Of a stretch of DNA of 64,000 nt, positions 13,201 to 25,285 are shown piece by piece (position 1 is the first letter of the stretch; each line of letters begins with the position of its first letter). Source of the DNA: Beaufortia kweichowensis (lineage: Eukaryota > Chordata > Actinopteri > Cypriniformes > Gastromyzontidae); contig CM032804.1 of the NCBI GenBank assembly GCA_019155185.1, positions 3,258,492 through 3,322,491 on the forward strand. Reading direction: 5' to 3'. The translations under genes and the position numbers were made by a program. The notes below the pieces were generated by a model. That model was not told the origin of the DNA, did not search any database, and saw only the letters and a program-made list of their open reading frames with translations.

Positions 13201-16200
13201 CGCCCCCTGCAGCCTGGGGATGACATAGTCTTAATGGCAGAGGCACTGGAGAAGGTGTTTCTCCACAAGATTTCAGAGATGCCCCAGCAGGAGATCGAAA
13301 TCAAGACCACGACTGGAAAGGGTCGTGGCCGGGGAAGGAGGGAGCCAGGTATGACTCTCATGCTATCTTCTACTTGATTGATGTTCACACTGACATTGAT
13401 CAGATTACTGGAGATTGGCGAGTTGCTGTACTGTTGGTTTATTGCGTTTCGACATGGCTGTTTCAAAGACCTCTCTCACAGTCTCTTTTTATTTCTATCA
13501 CTCTCTCTGGAAACCTGTAGATATGAACATGAAGATAGGGGCAAGCATGGACTCTTCACCATCCCCTCTAACCCGTGGCCTTTCCAATCTCGCGCCTGGG
13601 CCACAACCGAGACCACCGCTACAGGGTCCGCCTACTTTACCTCCCCAGCCTGGCATGCAAGCCTTGCCCCCTCGGGTGCCCCCTTCGCTTCCTTCCCATG
13701 CGCCACAATTAGGGCCACCTTTTTCTTTGGGTCCCGCTGACCTCAACCCACAACCCCCCATGATGACGCCTGTGCCTCCTCCCCCATTGCAAACCACTCT
13801 GCCGCCCATGCACATGCAGCAGAGCGCTGGTTCAATTCTACCAAGCCCTATCCCAATGGCTCCCAAAGTAAGTTGGCATATAACAGTAAATATTAAAAAG
13901 TTTATTCTTTGATTTGGATTTGTCTTTTAAACCTTCCTTTTCGCTCCTCTGTAGCAGAGAAAGAGTCAGAAAAGAAAAGCAGATACCACGACACCCACTG
14001 CGAACGACCAGCTGAGCGAGTCTTCTCCTGCCGAGTCAAAGTCGGGGAAAACTCTGCCCCGCCGGGAGAGTGCACGGCCAGCCAAACTACCCAAAAAAGA
14101 GGCACCGGACTCCCAGCACCATTGGACCCATAGCCCCAAGCAACAAGAGCAGTTACGCTACTGCTCGGGCATCGTGAAGGACATGTTTGCTAAGAAGCAT
14201 ACGGCGTATGCTTGGCCTTTTTACAAGCCAGTGGATGTGGCCACTTTAGGACTGCACGATTATCATGACATCATCAAACATCCCATGGATCTCAGCACCA
14301 TTAAGGTTGAAATGCAGCTTTAGTCAACAGATGATTTACTGCATCAGTCTGTACTTTCTATGTTTATTCTGAGTGTTACTTTTATTACAGGACAAGTTGG
14401 AAAACAGACAGTACAGAGATGCTCAGGAGTTTGCAGCAGATGTACGGTTAATGTTCTCCAACTGCTACAAGTACAACCCTCCAGATCATGAAGTGGTGGC
14501 AATGGCACGCAAACTGCAGGTACATGGCAGTGTGGACACAAACACCTATCTCTGTATGTGACTAATAATGCAGTTATTTCAAGTCAACTAGTCATCGAGA
14601 AGTAATTGTGATCAATGACTTGTTGACACAAACTATTTGGTCGATCAGTGCAATCACTAGTGTACATTGTTGCATTCTGAAACGAAGATGAAATGCATCT
14701 TTAGCTAGTTCATGGCAAGTTTCTCCTTTTTTTTGAAGGATGTGTTTGAGATGCGTTTCGCTAAAATGCCTGATGAGCCAGAGGACTTGATGGCCCCCGC
14801 TCCTGCGCCAGTGCTCCATCCGGCTCCTGTAAAGACACAGCCGCCCATGGGCACAGCCTCATCCTCTGACAGCTCCAGCGACTCTTCGTCCGAATCAGAC
14901 TCGTCCACAGATGACTCAGAGGAAGAAAGAGCTCAGAGGTTGGCAGAACTTCAGGAGCAAGTAAGAAGAACTACAGCATTTGTTACGCAAATTTATTTTC
15001 TGTTTGGTAGTGAAATTACAGGGTAGATCTGGGATGGAAGACTGATGATAGAAGCGAAGTTTAAAATGGAAAATACAACCATAAAATACTAATTAGATTT
15101 TGTTTCGTTTCTTAGCTGAAAGCGGTTCATGAGCAGCTGGCTGCCTTGTCCCAGCCTCAGGCCAGCAAACCAAAGAAGAAAGAGAAAGAAAAGAAAGAGA
15201 AGAAGAAAGACAAGCACAAAAAGAAAGCAGGAGTCATGTCTGCACTGGAGGAGATCCTGGAGCCACCTCCTGCCCTCAAGGCTCAGGGAAAGCCCAAGAA
15301 CAAGACGGATGCTCTGCCCAAGAAGCCCAAAAAGCTTAGGTAAGAGCAAAACATTTTGTTACACATCCCTCTTACACAGAAAAAACAAGTCAGTAGTCAG
15401 TGTGCACTTTCAGTCTCATCTTTCGGTTTACGACTTGGTCTATTATGTAGTTAATTTTCTTGTCCTTTCCCCCCACAGCAAGAAGGAGGGAGGTAAAGGT
15501 AACCGCTCCATGGCTCCCTTAGGCGTGGCCCCACCCACCCTACAGCCGGTGACAGGCTTGGATTCTGAGGAGGATCTGGGTCTGGCCGCAGGGCAGGCCA
15601 TGGCAGGCATGCCTGCAGGAGAGAAGTGTAAGCCCATGTCATATGAAGAGAAGAGACAGCTGAGTCTGGACATAAACAAGCTGCCTGGAGATAAACTGGG
15701 CCGTGTGGTCCACATCATCCAGTCCCGCGAGCCCTCGCTCAAAAACTCCAACCCGGACGAAATCGAGATTGATTTTGAGACGCTAAAGCCTTCCACGCTT
15801 CGGGAGCTGGAGAGATACGTGTCGTCTTGTCTTCGCAAAAAGAAGAAGCCTGCAGGTCAGTGGATAAAATCCTTTTTATTTGGTCACGGGTAATTTAGCA
15901 ATCTCAGATTGGCTGTGAGGTATCTAGAGAAGTTTTAATTGATTAGACACTGTACCAAGTGTGTCTTGCATATAATTGGATTTTTATGTTTTTTTCCTGT
16001 AATTCAGCTCCAGAAAAGTCCATGGAGGCAATGAGTGCTACAAAGACAAAAGGTTCATCGTCAGAGTCGGGAAGTAGCAGTGAGTCCAGCTCTTCAGAAA
16101 GTGAAGACTCTGAAATGGGTGAGCCAGATACAGAAGCAGACAGAATCATCTTTTTTTAATCACTATGGTTCCATAATGTTTAAACAACATGTGCAAAACT

Positions 16201-19200
16201 GCATTTTCCTTTAACATAGGGATGGGACCCAAGTTGAAGAAAAGAGGTAGAGGTGAAGGAAAGAAACCCAATCACCAGGTGATTGCTCCGGGCATGCCTC
16301 AGCCGCAGGTTTCCCATCAGCCCCAGACGCCTGTGCTGCAGGCCACTGCTCAGCTGAAGCTCCAGCAGCAGCATCCCTCTCCCGCTACTTACATGGCTCC
16401 TCCCGTCTCAGCACTGGAGCCCTCGCAACTGCTGGAAAACCCCTTCGACCCCCTGTCCCACTTCGGTCAGCCCCTCATGCACCTTTCCCACCACGCTAAT
16501 GACTCGTCCTCCCCCGCACCACCTCACCTCAACGCTCACCCTCCAGGAGGCCCTGTGTCGCCTGAGACGCACCCATTCCTGAACCAGCACCCAATCCTTC
16601 CTTCCCCAGGTAAGTAAAAGCTTTCAGTTTGTGTTTAAAAAAAAACTCGCTTAAAAGGTACGTCAAGCTAGAAATTTGTCATGTCAATCCTGTTCAGGAC
16701 ACGGGGCAGGTTTGACTTAATTGTCATGTTTTTTTTCTCATTGGTCTACAGCCCTACACAACGCAATGCCCCAGCAGCCTTCACGGCCCAGTAATAGGGC
16801 AGCTCCGCTACCTCCTAAACCACCGCAACAAAACACGCCCCAGCAGCAGCAACAACCCCAGCAGACCCTGCCGCAGCAACTCCAGCCCCAACAAGCCCCT
16901 CCTCCTCCCCAGCACCACCTGCCTCCTCATCTTCTGCAACCTCCTCAGCAGATCCGTCAGCGGCCCCTCTCCCCTCCCACGCTCACTCCCCAAGGTCTGC
17001 TCTCCTCCCAGCCTCCACAGATGCTGCTAGAGGACGACGAGGAGACCGTTCCCTCCATGCCCCTGCCGTTGTACCTGCAGCCAAACCGTCTACAACAGCA
17101 GCAGCAACAAACGGCTTCGTTAATGCAGTCTCTGCAGAGCAGGCAGCAGCCAGGGCAGCAATCTCTGCTGCAGTCAGTGCAGGTCCAGTCGCAGCTGGGC
17201 CCGCAGAGCTCCCTGCCCCCGCCGCAGATCCCCGTTCAGACTCAGCCCCAGCAGACGGCATCGCATCAGCCCTCCCTGCAGCTCTCGCAGCATCAAGTCA
17301 GACACATGCAGCACTCGCAGCAGATGAGCTTTGCTCAAGGCCCGGTGCAGGCCACACAAACGCAGCCCAGTCAACATAAAGTCTCCATGCCCCCAAAAGC
17401 ACAGCAGATCATCCAACAACAGCAGACACAGCATCACTCTCCACGTCAACACAAGTCTGACCCGTATAACTCAGGTAATGCTTAAGCACTGACGGAAGGT
17501 CGATTGTGTTTCAAATTATAGTAACTTTTTTATTGTTAGATGTTTACTTACTGCAGTAACGCAGTTTTTGTTTTGTTTTTCACTGGATTTGAACGGATTT
17601 ACTTTGAGAAGCTTGCAGCTTGGCAGCCTCGTTTTGGCTTACTCAAGTTCATATTTTCATCAGAAGTGTGAGGATTGTGCTATATTTTAATATTGTCTTT
17701 ATTTCGACAGCACACATGCGAGATAATCCCTCACCGCTCATGATGCATTCCCCTCAAATCCCTCAGTATGCTGCTTTAGTCCATCAGTCTCCCCCTCAGG
17801 CCAAAAAGGTAAAGACCTTTTTTCCACTTACATGATTTGGCACAGACAATATCTTGTGCAGTGAAGTATTTGTTCTGGAATAACTGATTTGTTTGTTTGC
17901 TAAAGGAACCACAGCAAATTCCTATAGCTCTAAGCGGCATTAAAGAAGAAAAGCTTCCCCCATCACCTGCGATGCGCGGTGAGCCGTTCAGTCCAGCTAT
18001 GAGACAAGAGTCTCATAAACACCCTGAGAGCAAACCCATAATGCCAGGCCATAGCCAACAGAGTAAGTTAGTCTCAATGCATTTTATGAATGCAGGAATT
18101 TATAGACCTTTAGGAAACATAGCCAGTCAGGTCCAAAAAACCATCCATAATATGTTGTTTATTGTGTACCCTTACTTAAAAACGTTTAGGAGCTGATATG
18201 AAACCACTTGAAAGTTCCCGTCCTGTCATTCGCTCGTCTGAACAAAGCGGTCCACCACCATCCATGCAGGACAAAGACAAATTCAAACCGGAACCCAAAA
18301 CACCCATGGCCCCTAAAAAGGTACAGGTGGGTGGAAGGGACATCTTTATAAACTTAACTTACCATCTATATGACACTATGCCATTTTATCACATACATTT
18401 GAAACGCAGAACGTGTCCCAATTTGCTCCCCAGGATGTCAAACTAAAGAACATGGGTTCCTGGGCGAGCCTGGCACAGAAATCCACCTCCACACCCTCGT
18501 CTGGTTTGAAGTCGTCCAGTGACAGCTTTGAGCAGTTCAGGCGCGCAGCCCGGGAGAAGGAAGAGCGAGAGAAAGCCCTGAAGGCTCAAGCTGAGCAAGC
18601 TGAAAAAGACCGTCAGCGCAGAGAACAAGAGAAACTGCGGTAAGAGAGAGAGAATGAGTTGCAATGACAGTGTTATCGTGACTTACTTGAACCAAAGTGC
18701 AGTGAGTGAGTTTTAAGATTTTGATTCTGTATAAAGGGGAAGAGATGATGAGGAGCCCATGGAGTCTGTGAGGAGGTCTCAGGAGGAGCCCCGCAGACGG
18801 CCGGAGCAACAGCAGGTCCAGCCTCCTCAGCAGCAACAGCAGCACCAAACTCAGTCTCAAGCCCCCAACCCGGCCCAGCCTCCCTCGGCCCCGCAGCCTT
18901 CTCAAGCCCCGCCCCAATCCCCTGCCTCGTCCCAGAGCGCACTTGACCAGCAGAGGGAGCTTGCACGTCGCCGGGAACAGGAGAGGAGGAGGAGAGAGGC
19001 GGTGAGTTTGAGTCACTTAATCATTTGCCATGCAGTATTAAAAGGCATCTAATCATTATATCATTTTTTAAGCATTATATGCAGGCATCCCATTGTCAAA
19101 AAAATTGGCATTTCTATAGCAGATTTACAGTTTTAGTTTAGTTACCAATTATATGGAGTAAAACTTAACAGCCTTTTTAATAACGTTGTTTTTAATAAAT

Positions 19201-19411
19201 CAGTCACTCTAATTTACACATTAGTCTCGGATGAAATTATTTTCTGAGCATCACAAGCATTAGAAATCATAAAACCGGGTGGAAATGGTTACGTCTGAAT
19301 GCGTTTTTCCCTAATTGACACTTGTTTTCTTGACTTTTCCAGATGGCAGCTACTATCGACATGAATTTCCAAAGTGATTTGATGGCTATCTTCGAGGAGA
19401 ACTTGTTCTGA
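1274..19411 (+). CDS. brd4: Bromodomain-containing protein 4, long isoform (19 coding exons)
   Basis: BET-family reader of acetylated histones that recruits P-TEFb and Mediator for Pol II pause release in the nucleus. Exons: 1274-1374, 11839-12208, 12965-13102, 13213-13348, 13521-13867, 13955-14305, 14391-14519, 14739-14960, 15116-15339, 15479-15855, 16008-16118, 16220-16609, 16752-17474, 17711-17808, 17906-18062, 18190-18326, 18434-18639, 18737-19001, 19343-19411. All junctions are GT-AG with matching phases, giving 1516 codons without a break. Bromodomain 1 (about residues 118-225) has the WPF shelf and acetyl-lysine Asn at about 202. Bromodomain 2 (about 420-527) has WPF and Asn at about 510. 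Then follow an acidic serine cluster, a Lys-rich basic stretch, the ET domain (about 720-798), a second Ser/Glu tract, long Gln/Pro-rich sequence, and the conserved P-TEFb-binding C-terminus ending in EENLF. The first exon is an inference: it splices in frame to exon 2, but an internal ATG at 11969 (MGDG) is the more familiar start. Human long BRD4 has 1362 residues. Confidence 0.95.
4083..4336. mobile_element. Palindromic MITE-like element
   Basis: The left arm starts TACACTCTAAAAATGCTGTG. The right arm repeats it in reverse complement, through GGGTT, GACCCAACGCTGGGTT and AATAACACAGCG. The inverted arms span about 70-80 bases each with few mismatches, and the right arm carries a short AT insertion near its end. 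There is no coding capacity. The pattern fits a non-autonomous DNA transposon of a type frequent in cyprinids; the exact superfamily is not determined. Confidence 0.8.
7829..7925 (-). repeat. Degenerate tRNA-derived SINE-like copy
   Basis: The segment contains GGGAATTGAACCTGG, the complement of a tRNA-like B box, followed by a block ending in a sequence typical of a widespread teleost SINE. The tRNA-like head is on the minus strand. It is degenerate and short, so the family assignment rests on memory of similar fish repeats. Confidence 0.4.
9405..9556 (-). repeat. tRNA-derived SINE-like repeat, minus orientation
   Basis: Read on the minus strand, it begins with an A-box-like TAGCTCAACTAG, continues to a degenerate B box around 9505-9520, and ends in a tail complementary to CTTATCCAAAGTGACATTGA. 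This body (CAGATGCTCTTATCCAAAGTG) is a very common teleost dispersed repeat. A second, partial copy in the opposite orientation lies at 29866-29968. Confidence 0.7.
11283..11450. mobile_element. Degenerate palindromic hAT-like non-autonomous element
   Basis: The left part carries GGTCCAGTGTCCTGCAGA and the right part AACTCTGCAGGACACAC, which are inverted relative to each other around a central CTTGATTAGCTTGTTCA-like core. This layout matches a high-copy cyprinid element known for palindromic 'tgtcctgcagagttt' arms. The outer ends are worn. It lies about 400 bases upstream of brd4 exon 2. Confidence 0.7.
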
Positions 19412-21735
19412 AGTGCAAGAGGAAGAGATAAACTGCAAATATGAAACAGGTCATGGATTCCTCTACACGGACAGAATGGACTTGTAAAGCAGTAAGGGAA
19501 ATAGACCCCATCTGACCACAAGAAACACTGAAGAGGCTGAAATAGCAATGCATAAGCTGAGGCCCTGTGAGGGAGGCTGTAGCTCTTCTTTTGCCTTAGC
19601 AGAAAGAGGGACCCTCACACTGGGACGTCATTGCCTCTCAGGCATTCCTCCTGGATTTGGCATTGCGACCATGGCAGGAAAGAGAGGACTCGTGTGACTC
19701 TAATTCACAAAATGGGAGCAATGGACAATGTGATCAACGGAGGAATATCTAAATGACAACTATTGAAATGTACTGATTTTCTGTAGTACGGTATCCATCG
19801 ACTGCCAGATGTCTGAGGGGGATTAGAAGACATTTTTGTTTTCCTGTTTCGTTTAGTTTCCCTTCCATCCTTTTGATTTCGCTATATCCTTTCCCCCTTT
19901 TTGCGAAAAAAAGAAAAACCACGCAGGCAAATGGCAGGATGGGATTGGGGGCACTTAGGATATTTCTCGGGAGAGAGGAAGTACAGCTCGCCTTACACCG
20001 CTGACTTGTAACCACGACAACACAAACAATATTCACCAGGGGCTGTGATAAATGACTAAACATGGTGTGTTTCACACTGTTATCATGTGCAGATTTTTCA
20101 TTATGTAGGATCTACTGTACAAAGGTATTTTCTTAATTACTGTTTCGGTTGATCGGTTGGTTGTTTTTCGTTTCTTTTTTAAAAATCTTTTTAACTCTCT
20201 TACCAACACCTCACCCCCTCTGATGTCTATGCCAAACACACATATCCTTTTATGCTGATAGCAGAGACCCGAAACGCTTCACTTAACGTCTTTCTTAATA
20301 TATAAATATATTTTCTTGTTCTCCCCACTCGTCATTAAAGTTTAGGTAGTCTTGTAGAAAATAAACCCTAATATATGCATTATTCTGACAAGTGTTAATT
20401 GAGGACAGAAATGGAGATACTTTCATTATTCATCGTTTTCTTCACGTAAACCTGGCGATGAATCCCATCACAGGCCAGAGTGCTGATCGATCTATAAGGG
20501 GCGGTTTCTGAGTATCGTTTAGTTTGAATATAATTTAAAGAAGAATACAGTAACTATTTTAAGTGTATTATACATATAGAAGGAAAACTCTGTGCAACTG
20601 GTACATGTTCATGCTGTCGCATTTTACAATGTCATGTTAACACCAGACAAATTAGGCTCTTTAAGAACACTGCAGAGAATGGAGCTCTCAGCTGGTCACT
20701 GCATGACTCCTCCTTTCTTTTCACCAATCATTTTATTGCAAGTGCACAGAGACAACTCTGTATGCTGTACCTAGATATAATAACAAAAAGTTTGAAAGAA
20801 AAAATGCAAAAAAATGAAAGCGTTTTGATTTCTCATTGTTCTTGTTCGATTATAGTGGATGTGTTCTAATTCTGTTATTTGACTCGGCAGGGGGGGCGGG
20901 GGCACATTTCGAGACCTCGGAAGGTCCTCTGAGTTTTCTCTTATAGTGTTTTCTCCAGTGCCTGTATTGTATTGCGATTCTAGTTGGCATATATTACGTT
21001 CTGGGAGGGCGAGGGAGGGCCGCGGTTGGAAGCCGAATGATCCGGGTGGGAAATTTGGGATTTAGGGAAGAGCTTGTGTTTAAAAGACAAAAAAGGAAAG
21101 TAAACATTTTATATTTTACCCATTTACAATATTCAGGTTTAAATCTAGTTTTAGCTGGACTTCTTAAGTATACACCGAACAACTATGTTTTCATTTTCTC
21201 AAAACTGCTAAGAGGACGCATTGGAGCAGCCACATCATCAGTGTGCGTCTGGATATTTGGATGTATGTCATGTCAGTTTGGTTGTCGGTATGTGGCGGGA
21301 GGGGAGGGACGCTCTTACCTGGAAGTTTAAATCGCAACAACACTTCATTTAAACAATATGCTTTGCGATCGTTTTTTTGGTCATGAAGTCCACTTATATA
21401 AATATCTAATTTTTCTTTACTTTGGTTAATTTGGTCTGTACAAGTTAAAAAGAAGAGAAACACTTCATTCCTTCAAGCCTTTAAATGTATTATTATTTTC
21501 CATGGTAACAGTTGGACATTATGTGCCATAGTTTTGGATTCTCCGGAGAATGTGCTGACCCGCAGCTCAGCAGAGAGTTTGCTTTATTCAGGTATTTTGT
21601 TCTTTTGTTTTGTTTTTGTTTTTTCTTTTGGGTTTGTTTAACATTTTCCTCGATTACTGTTTGGTATGTGCGTGGGCTATCGAGGTCAATGGTTCAATCT
21701 GTTATGATCATGAAATAAACTCATCTCTTTTATAG
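19412..21735 (+). other. brd4: brd4 3'UTR
   Basis: Runs from the TGA at 19409-19411 to a likely poly(A) site just after AATAAA at 21714-21719. An earlier AATAAA at about 20362 could give a shorter transcript. It contains a G-quadruplex-type motif at 21003-21019 and a G run near 20889. No other open frame here is protein-like. Confidence 0.75.
21714..21719 (+). terminator. brd4: Poly(A) signal of brd4
   Basis: Canonical AATAAA about 2.3 kb after the brd4 stop codon and the last one before AT-rich intergenic sequence. Confidence 0.6.
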
Positions 21736-22640
21736 AAAATTAAATGAAACTAAAATGACCCCGTCTCTTCTTTTATAATGCATCACATCAGCTCTACGTA
21801 GATTCTGTTGTGGTGTTCAGTTGTGTTTTTCAGATTAAGATGTTCTGTTATATAAATAAATGCTTTAAAGTGTAGGCATGAGAATAAGGCTTAAGGCTGT
21901 AATTCTTAGGATTGTCTATATTGTTTAACACCACTTTACAAGATGTTTCTCATGAAGAAATGTTCTTGTCATATTTTGTATACAAAAATAAGGCTTGATG
22001 TATTTAAGAAATGTTTTTAATTTGTTAATGCAGCAAATAAGCCCCCCACCACCAACAATAATAAACAACACTTAGTTAATTGATTGTACACATTAATGAC
22101 AAAATTAATTTAAAAAGAAATAATCTAGTTGAGAGACAACTGGAAATGTATATCTGACCCTTTCTGCAAAATCCAGGCTAAAGTGTCATAATGTAATTAA
22201 GATAGTGAGCATCAAGTTTGATTTCAGTCACTATGACATTGTTTTACTCAGTCAATATAAAATATATCAAGATTATATTTTAACAGATTGTTTTTTGTAG
22301 AAATCAGTAAATCACAAAAATGACTAGATTGGTTTTCAGGCATTGTCACATATTTTTATTTGAAGCATCCAAAGTGTAAGAAGATGTAGTGTACGGTTAT
22401 CTATTGTGTGATGTAATGTTGCTGCATGCTTACATCATGCTGAGGTGACTGTATCCGCTTAATGATTGCACTCGCTTTCGTAAGCCTGCAGCTGCATTAC
22501 GTCAGAGGAACGAGAGACTGCGGTACAGCTGCTTTTGTGACCATACAAGTTTTTTAATAGCAATTATAAAATTCACGTACATATTAATAAGAATGAATTC
22601 AAATATGGTGTCCGTAAGCGATCGTCTCGCACTTGAATAC
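21736..22640. other. brd4-pet100 intergenic region
   Basis: AT-rich sequence with one terminal-inverted-repeat element (22153-22352, listed separately). Nothing else recognisable until the pet100 promoter motifs. Confidence 0.6.
22153..22352. mobile_element. MITE with TIR, copy 1 of a family seen twice here
   Basis: Starts TGACCCTTTCTGCAAAATCC and ends in the inverted counterpart (GGTTTTCAGGCATTGTCAC). The interior shares CCAGGCTAAAGT, a TTACTC..AATAT block, a TATCAAG.TTATATTTT block and CAGTAAAT..CA.AAATGACT with 51992-52203. No coding capacity. The 51992 copy has cleaner termini. Confidence 0.75.
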
Positions 22641-22649
22641 GTACTTTGT

Positions 22650-22784
22650 CTTTAAACCGGAAGTGATTCAATTCCTCACCAGCAGGTGGCGGTAATGTAC
22701 CTAAAAGTTGTAGGTATGACAACCACCATTAAAAAAATCCCAAGAGGAAGTGTATGTATGCGTGAGACTGGCGAGCTGTAGGAC
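22650..22784 (+). promoter_or_regulatory. pet100: pet100 proximal promoter
   Basis: ACCGGAAGTG at 22656-22665 is a strong ETS/GABPA-type site. CACCAGCAGGTGGCGGTAAT at 22677-22696 contains a CTCF-like core (CCAGCAGGTGGCG). Both lie within 130 bases of the start codon. GABPA (NRF-2) is known to drive nuclear genes for cytochrome oxidase, which fits a COX assembly gene. The assignment is by motif only. Confidence 0.55.
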
Positions 22785-23827
22785 ATGGGGGTTAAAATAG
22801 AGGTTTTAAGGGTGAGTGGGATATAATTTATAATTTGTTCAGTATAATATTAGTTCAGTATGTCTAAATAAACTATATATATATGAATTAGACTAAACAT
22901 CATTTATAAAGGTAAACACGTAGTCAGCATGACAAGTCGTAAAAGGTTTTCCACATTTGCCAATGTTGTGTTCAGTATCGCCTGTCTTTATATCCAAGTA
23001 AAACCTGTCCGGACATGGATTTATATGGTATGTTTTTACACAGATGATGGTCTATCTGTCCTTTCCAGTCGCGATGTTTTGGATATCAAATCAAGCCGAG
23101 TATTTTGAGGAATACATCGTGAAAAGAAAGGTGAGATGTTTACAATGACTCAATAAACAGTATGTAACAGTAAATGGCATGTTAAACAGCGTTTCCATTA
23201 TTTATATATTCTGTTTTAATTGTTTCTACGTTTTAGTTTTTCTGTTTGTTTCTACGTTTTTCTTAAAAATACATTTGTAATACAACAATAAAGTTCTGAT
23301 TGTTAACAATATGTTGTATCTGTTAAGATTAGTTCATTCACAATGAATTAACACACAAACAGTAAACATTTCTATTTGTGCAAATGCTTGATTAAAGTTG
23401 GCCTTATTTATTATAGTTCATATTTATTCATAGAATTGTTTATATTAGCTGGTGCATTAATTAATGTTAATAAATAAAATATTTTTGTAATGTTTTACTA
23501 ATAATTTTTTGTGCTTTTCAGAGGGAAATCTTCCCCCCTGATGAGAAAATGCATGTAAGTATTCAGATGTAATCAGAATAGATTCTGCTGGTTTATTTGG
23601 TTTGGTTGAGCTGCTCACTACAGTTATGGTGATACTTTATTGGCTAGCAGAAACATTTCATTAGAGCATACAAACAATTATGATATTAAATGCGATTTTC
23701 TGTACACATGTCACATTGTGACAAATCTCTTAAACAGAGACAAGAACTAGAAGACTTCAAGGAGCGCATGAGGAACAGGAGGGAGCAGAGGATGCTGAAA
23801 CAGATGGACATAGAGTCTGAGGAATGA
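22785..23827 (+). CDS. pet100: Cytochrome c oxidase assembly factor PET100 (4 exons)
   Basis: Small mitochondrial inner-membrane protein needed to assemble complex IV. Exons 22785-22811, 23044-23130, 23522-23554 and 23738-23827 join in frame to 78 codons; human PET100 has 73. The protein starts MGVKIEVLRMMVYLSFPVAM, which includes the single N-terminal membrane segment (about residues 10-25). It continues through FWISNQAEYFEEYIVKRK and PPDEK, and ends in a highly charged amphipathic tail rich in Glu, Arg and Lys. The match to vertebrate PET100 runs over the whole length. The exons are too short to show as long open frames. AATAAA at 24097-24102 is the likely poly(A) signal. In human, PET100 lies next to XAB2 and PCP2, which are both in this window. 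Confidence 0.95.
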
Positions 23828-24125
23828 TAAATTATTCTGTCATTATTCTATCCTGAAATCAAGACTTATTGTGTAACATTAAAAACGGCAGTGGATGTGT
23901 TTGTGAGTGTCATCAACCATATTTTTAAAATGTGAGAAAAAAGTGAGAAAATTATTTCATTCAATTTAAGGAACAGGTGTGGAAAATGTATATATTTGTA
24001 AATATATGAGTTTTCAGTCTATGCACAGTCATACACATGGTTTGATGTTTTCTAAGTTTCTGTTTGGAGTTTGATTCATAAACAAATTTCCAAAAAAATA
24101 AAATTTCTTTTTTAATCTTGTATAA

Positions 24126-24577
24126 TTGTTTGATTGTGTATTTGATTTTTTATTTAATCAGTAAAATTATCTTTTTTGCAATACTGTAAACAAGTATTGT
24201 AATACTGTCCGGGAAACCTCCCCAAAAGGTTTAAAAAGTCAAATGAGTTAGTTTGCAAGTTCTCTAAATCTGCCTAGACTTTGTTAACTTGAACCTGTCC
24301 CAATGTGTGTGTAGGTTTTGGTTCCTCTGTACAACACTGCCTCCTGGAGGATTATACATGCACTGGTAACCAATTAGATAATTCTTCATGAATTAACAAA
24401 AGTTTAAGATTAGTTTCTGTATCTGTATTCTATAAATCTTTTTACTACCAAGAGAAATATATATTGTAAAATAAGTTTGGAAAGCTCTGATCTGCAGTAT
24501 GTCTACAGTACAAGTCAACAGTAATCAACATCAGATATCTGGATGAGACTCGCTAAACTGGATCTGAACCCTGCCTG

Positions 24578-24609
<32 letters not shown>

Positions 24610-25285
24610 TCTCACAATCCACAACTATGACAAATCATAACTGTGCTTAAAGATGGAAAAAACAGATACCGGTACTGTTGACTACCTAATATAGGTACTA
24701 AACATTGTACATATCATACAACATTATTTGTGCAAATGTAATTAAAATACAATTAACACAATTTAATATAAAATAAAAGCAAGTAATTTTAAAACAGATT
24801 TTAAACTTTATTTGTAACTTGGCCAACAGGACATCTCAGTGTAAATACCTGTCAGTCAGTTGTAGGATACATTTCTACAGGAAATTTAAATGTAGAGAAA
24901 AATAAATAAGGAGAATACAAAGAATACCAATATGTAATTCTTTAAAATTTATTTTTGATTTTTAGTTTCATTGCCATTTATTATTTTTATTTATTAAGGT
25001 GGTATTAAGTTACAATTAAAATACAATTAAGTACATCAATAATTTGTAAATCTGAATATGGTTATCAGGATTGGATAAATGAACAAATTACAAACAAACA
25101 TTGGCGAATTCAAAAATAAAGTAAGCATGTAGTGTTTTTGTGGATAAGACGTTTATGTTGTTTGAGGACCTTTATTTTGAAATGTTGTCCTCTCGCTCGT
25201 CTTGTCCATCAGGGTGTGGAGAGATGCGATCATTTCTGTCTTCACACACAGGCCTGCTGTAATCTGTCAACAGGGAAGTGTCAAG
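24126..25285. other. pet100-stxbp2 intergenic region
   Basis: AT-rich with a (CA)n tract at 24580-24608. The last 150 bases before 25286 probably include the stxbp2 5'UTR. No other coding signal. Confidence 0.6.
24580..24608. repeat. (CA)n microsatellite
   Basis: Uninterrupted CA dinucleotide run of 14 units. Confidence 0.95.

Noticed and set aside
13195..13215. CTCF-like GCAGGGGGCGA on the minus strand at the brd4 exon 4 acceptor
   Set aside because: Fully explained by the polypyrimidine tract and coding start; a chance motif match.
18537..19016. 159-codon minus-strand open frame
   Set aside because: Antisense of the Gln/Arg-rich brd4 exons 17-18; composition is an artefact of the repetitive plus-strand coding.
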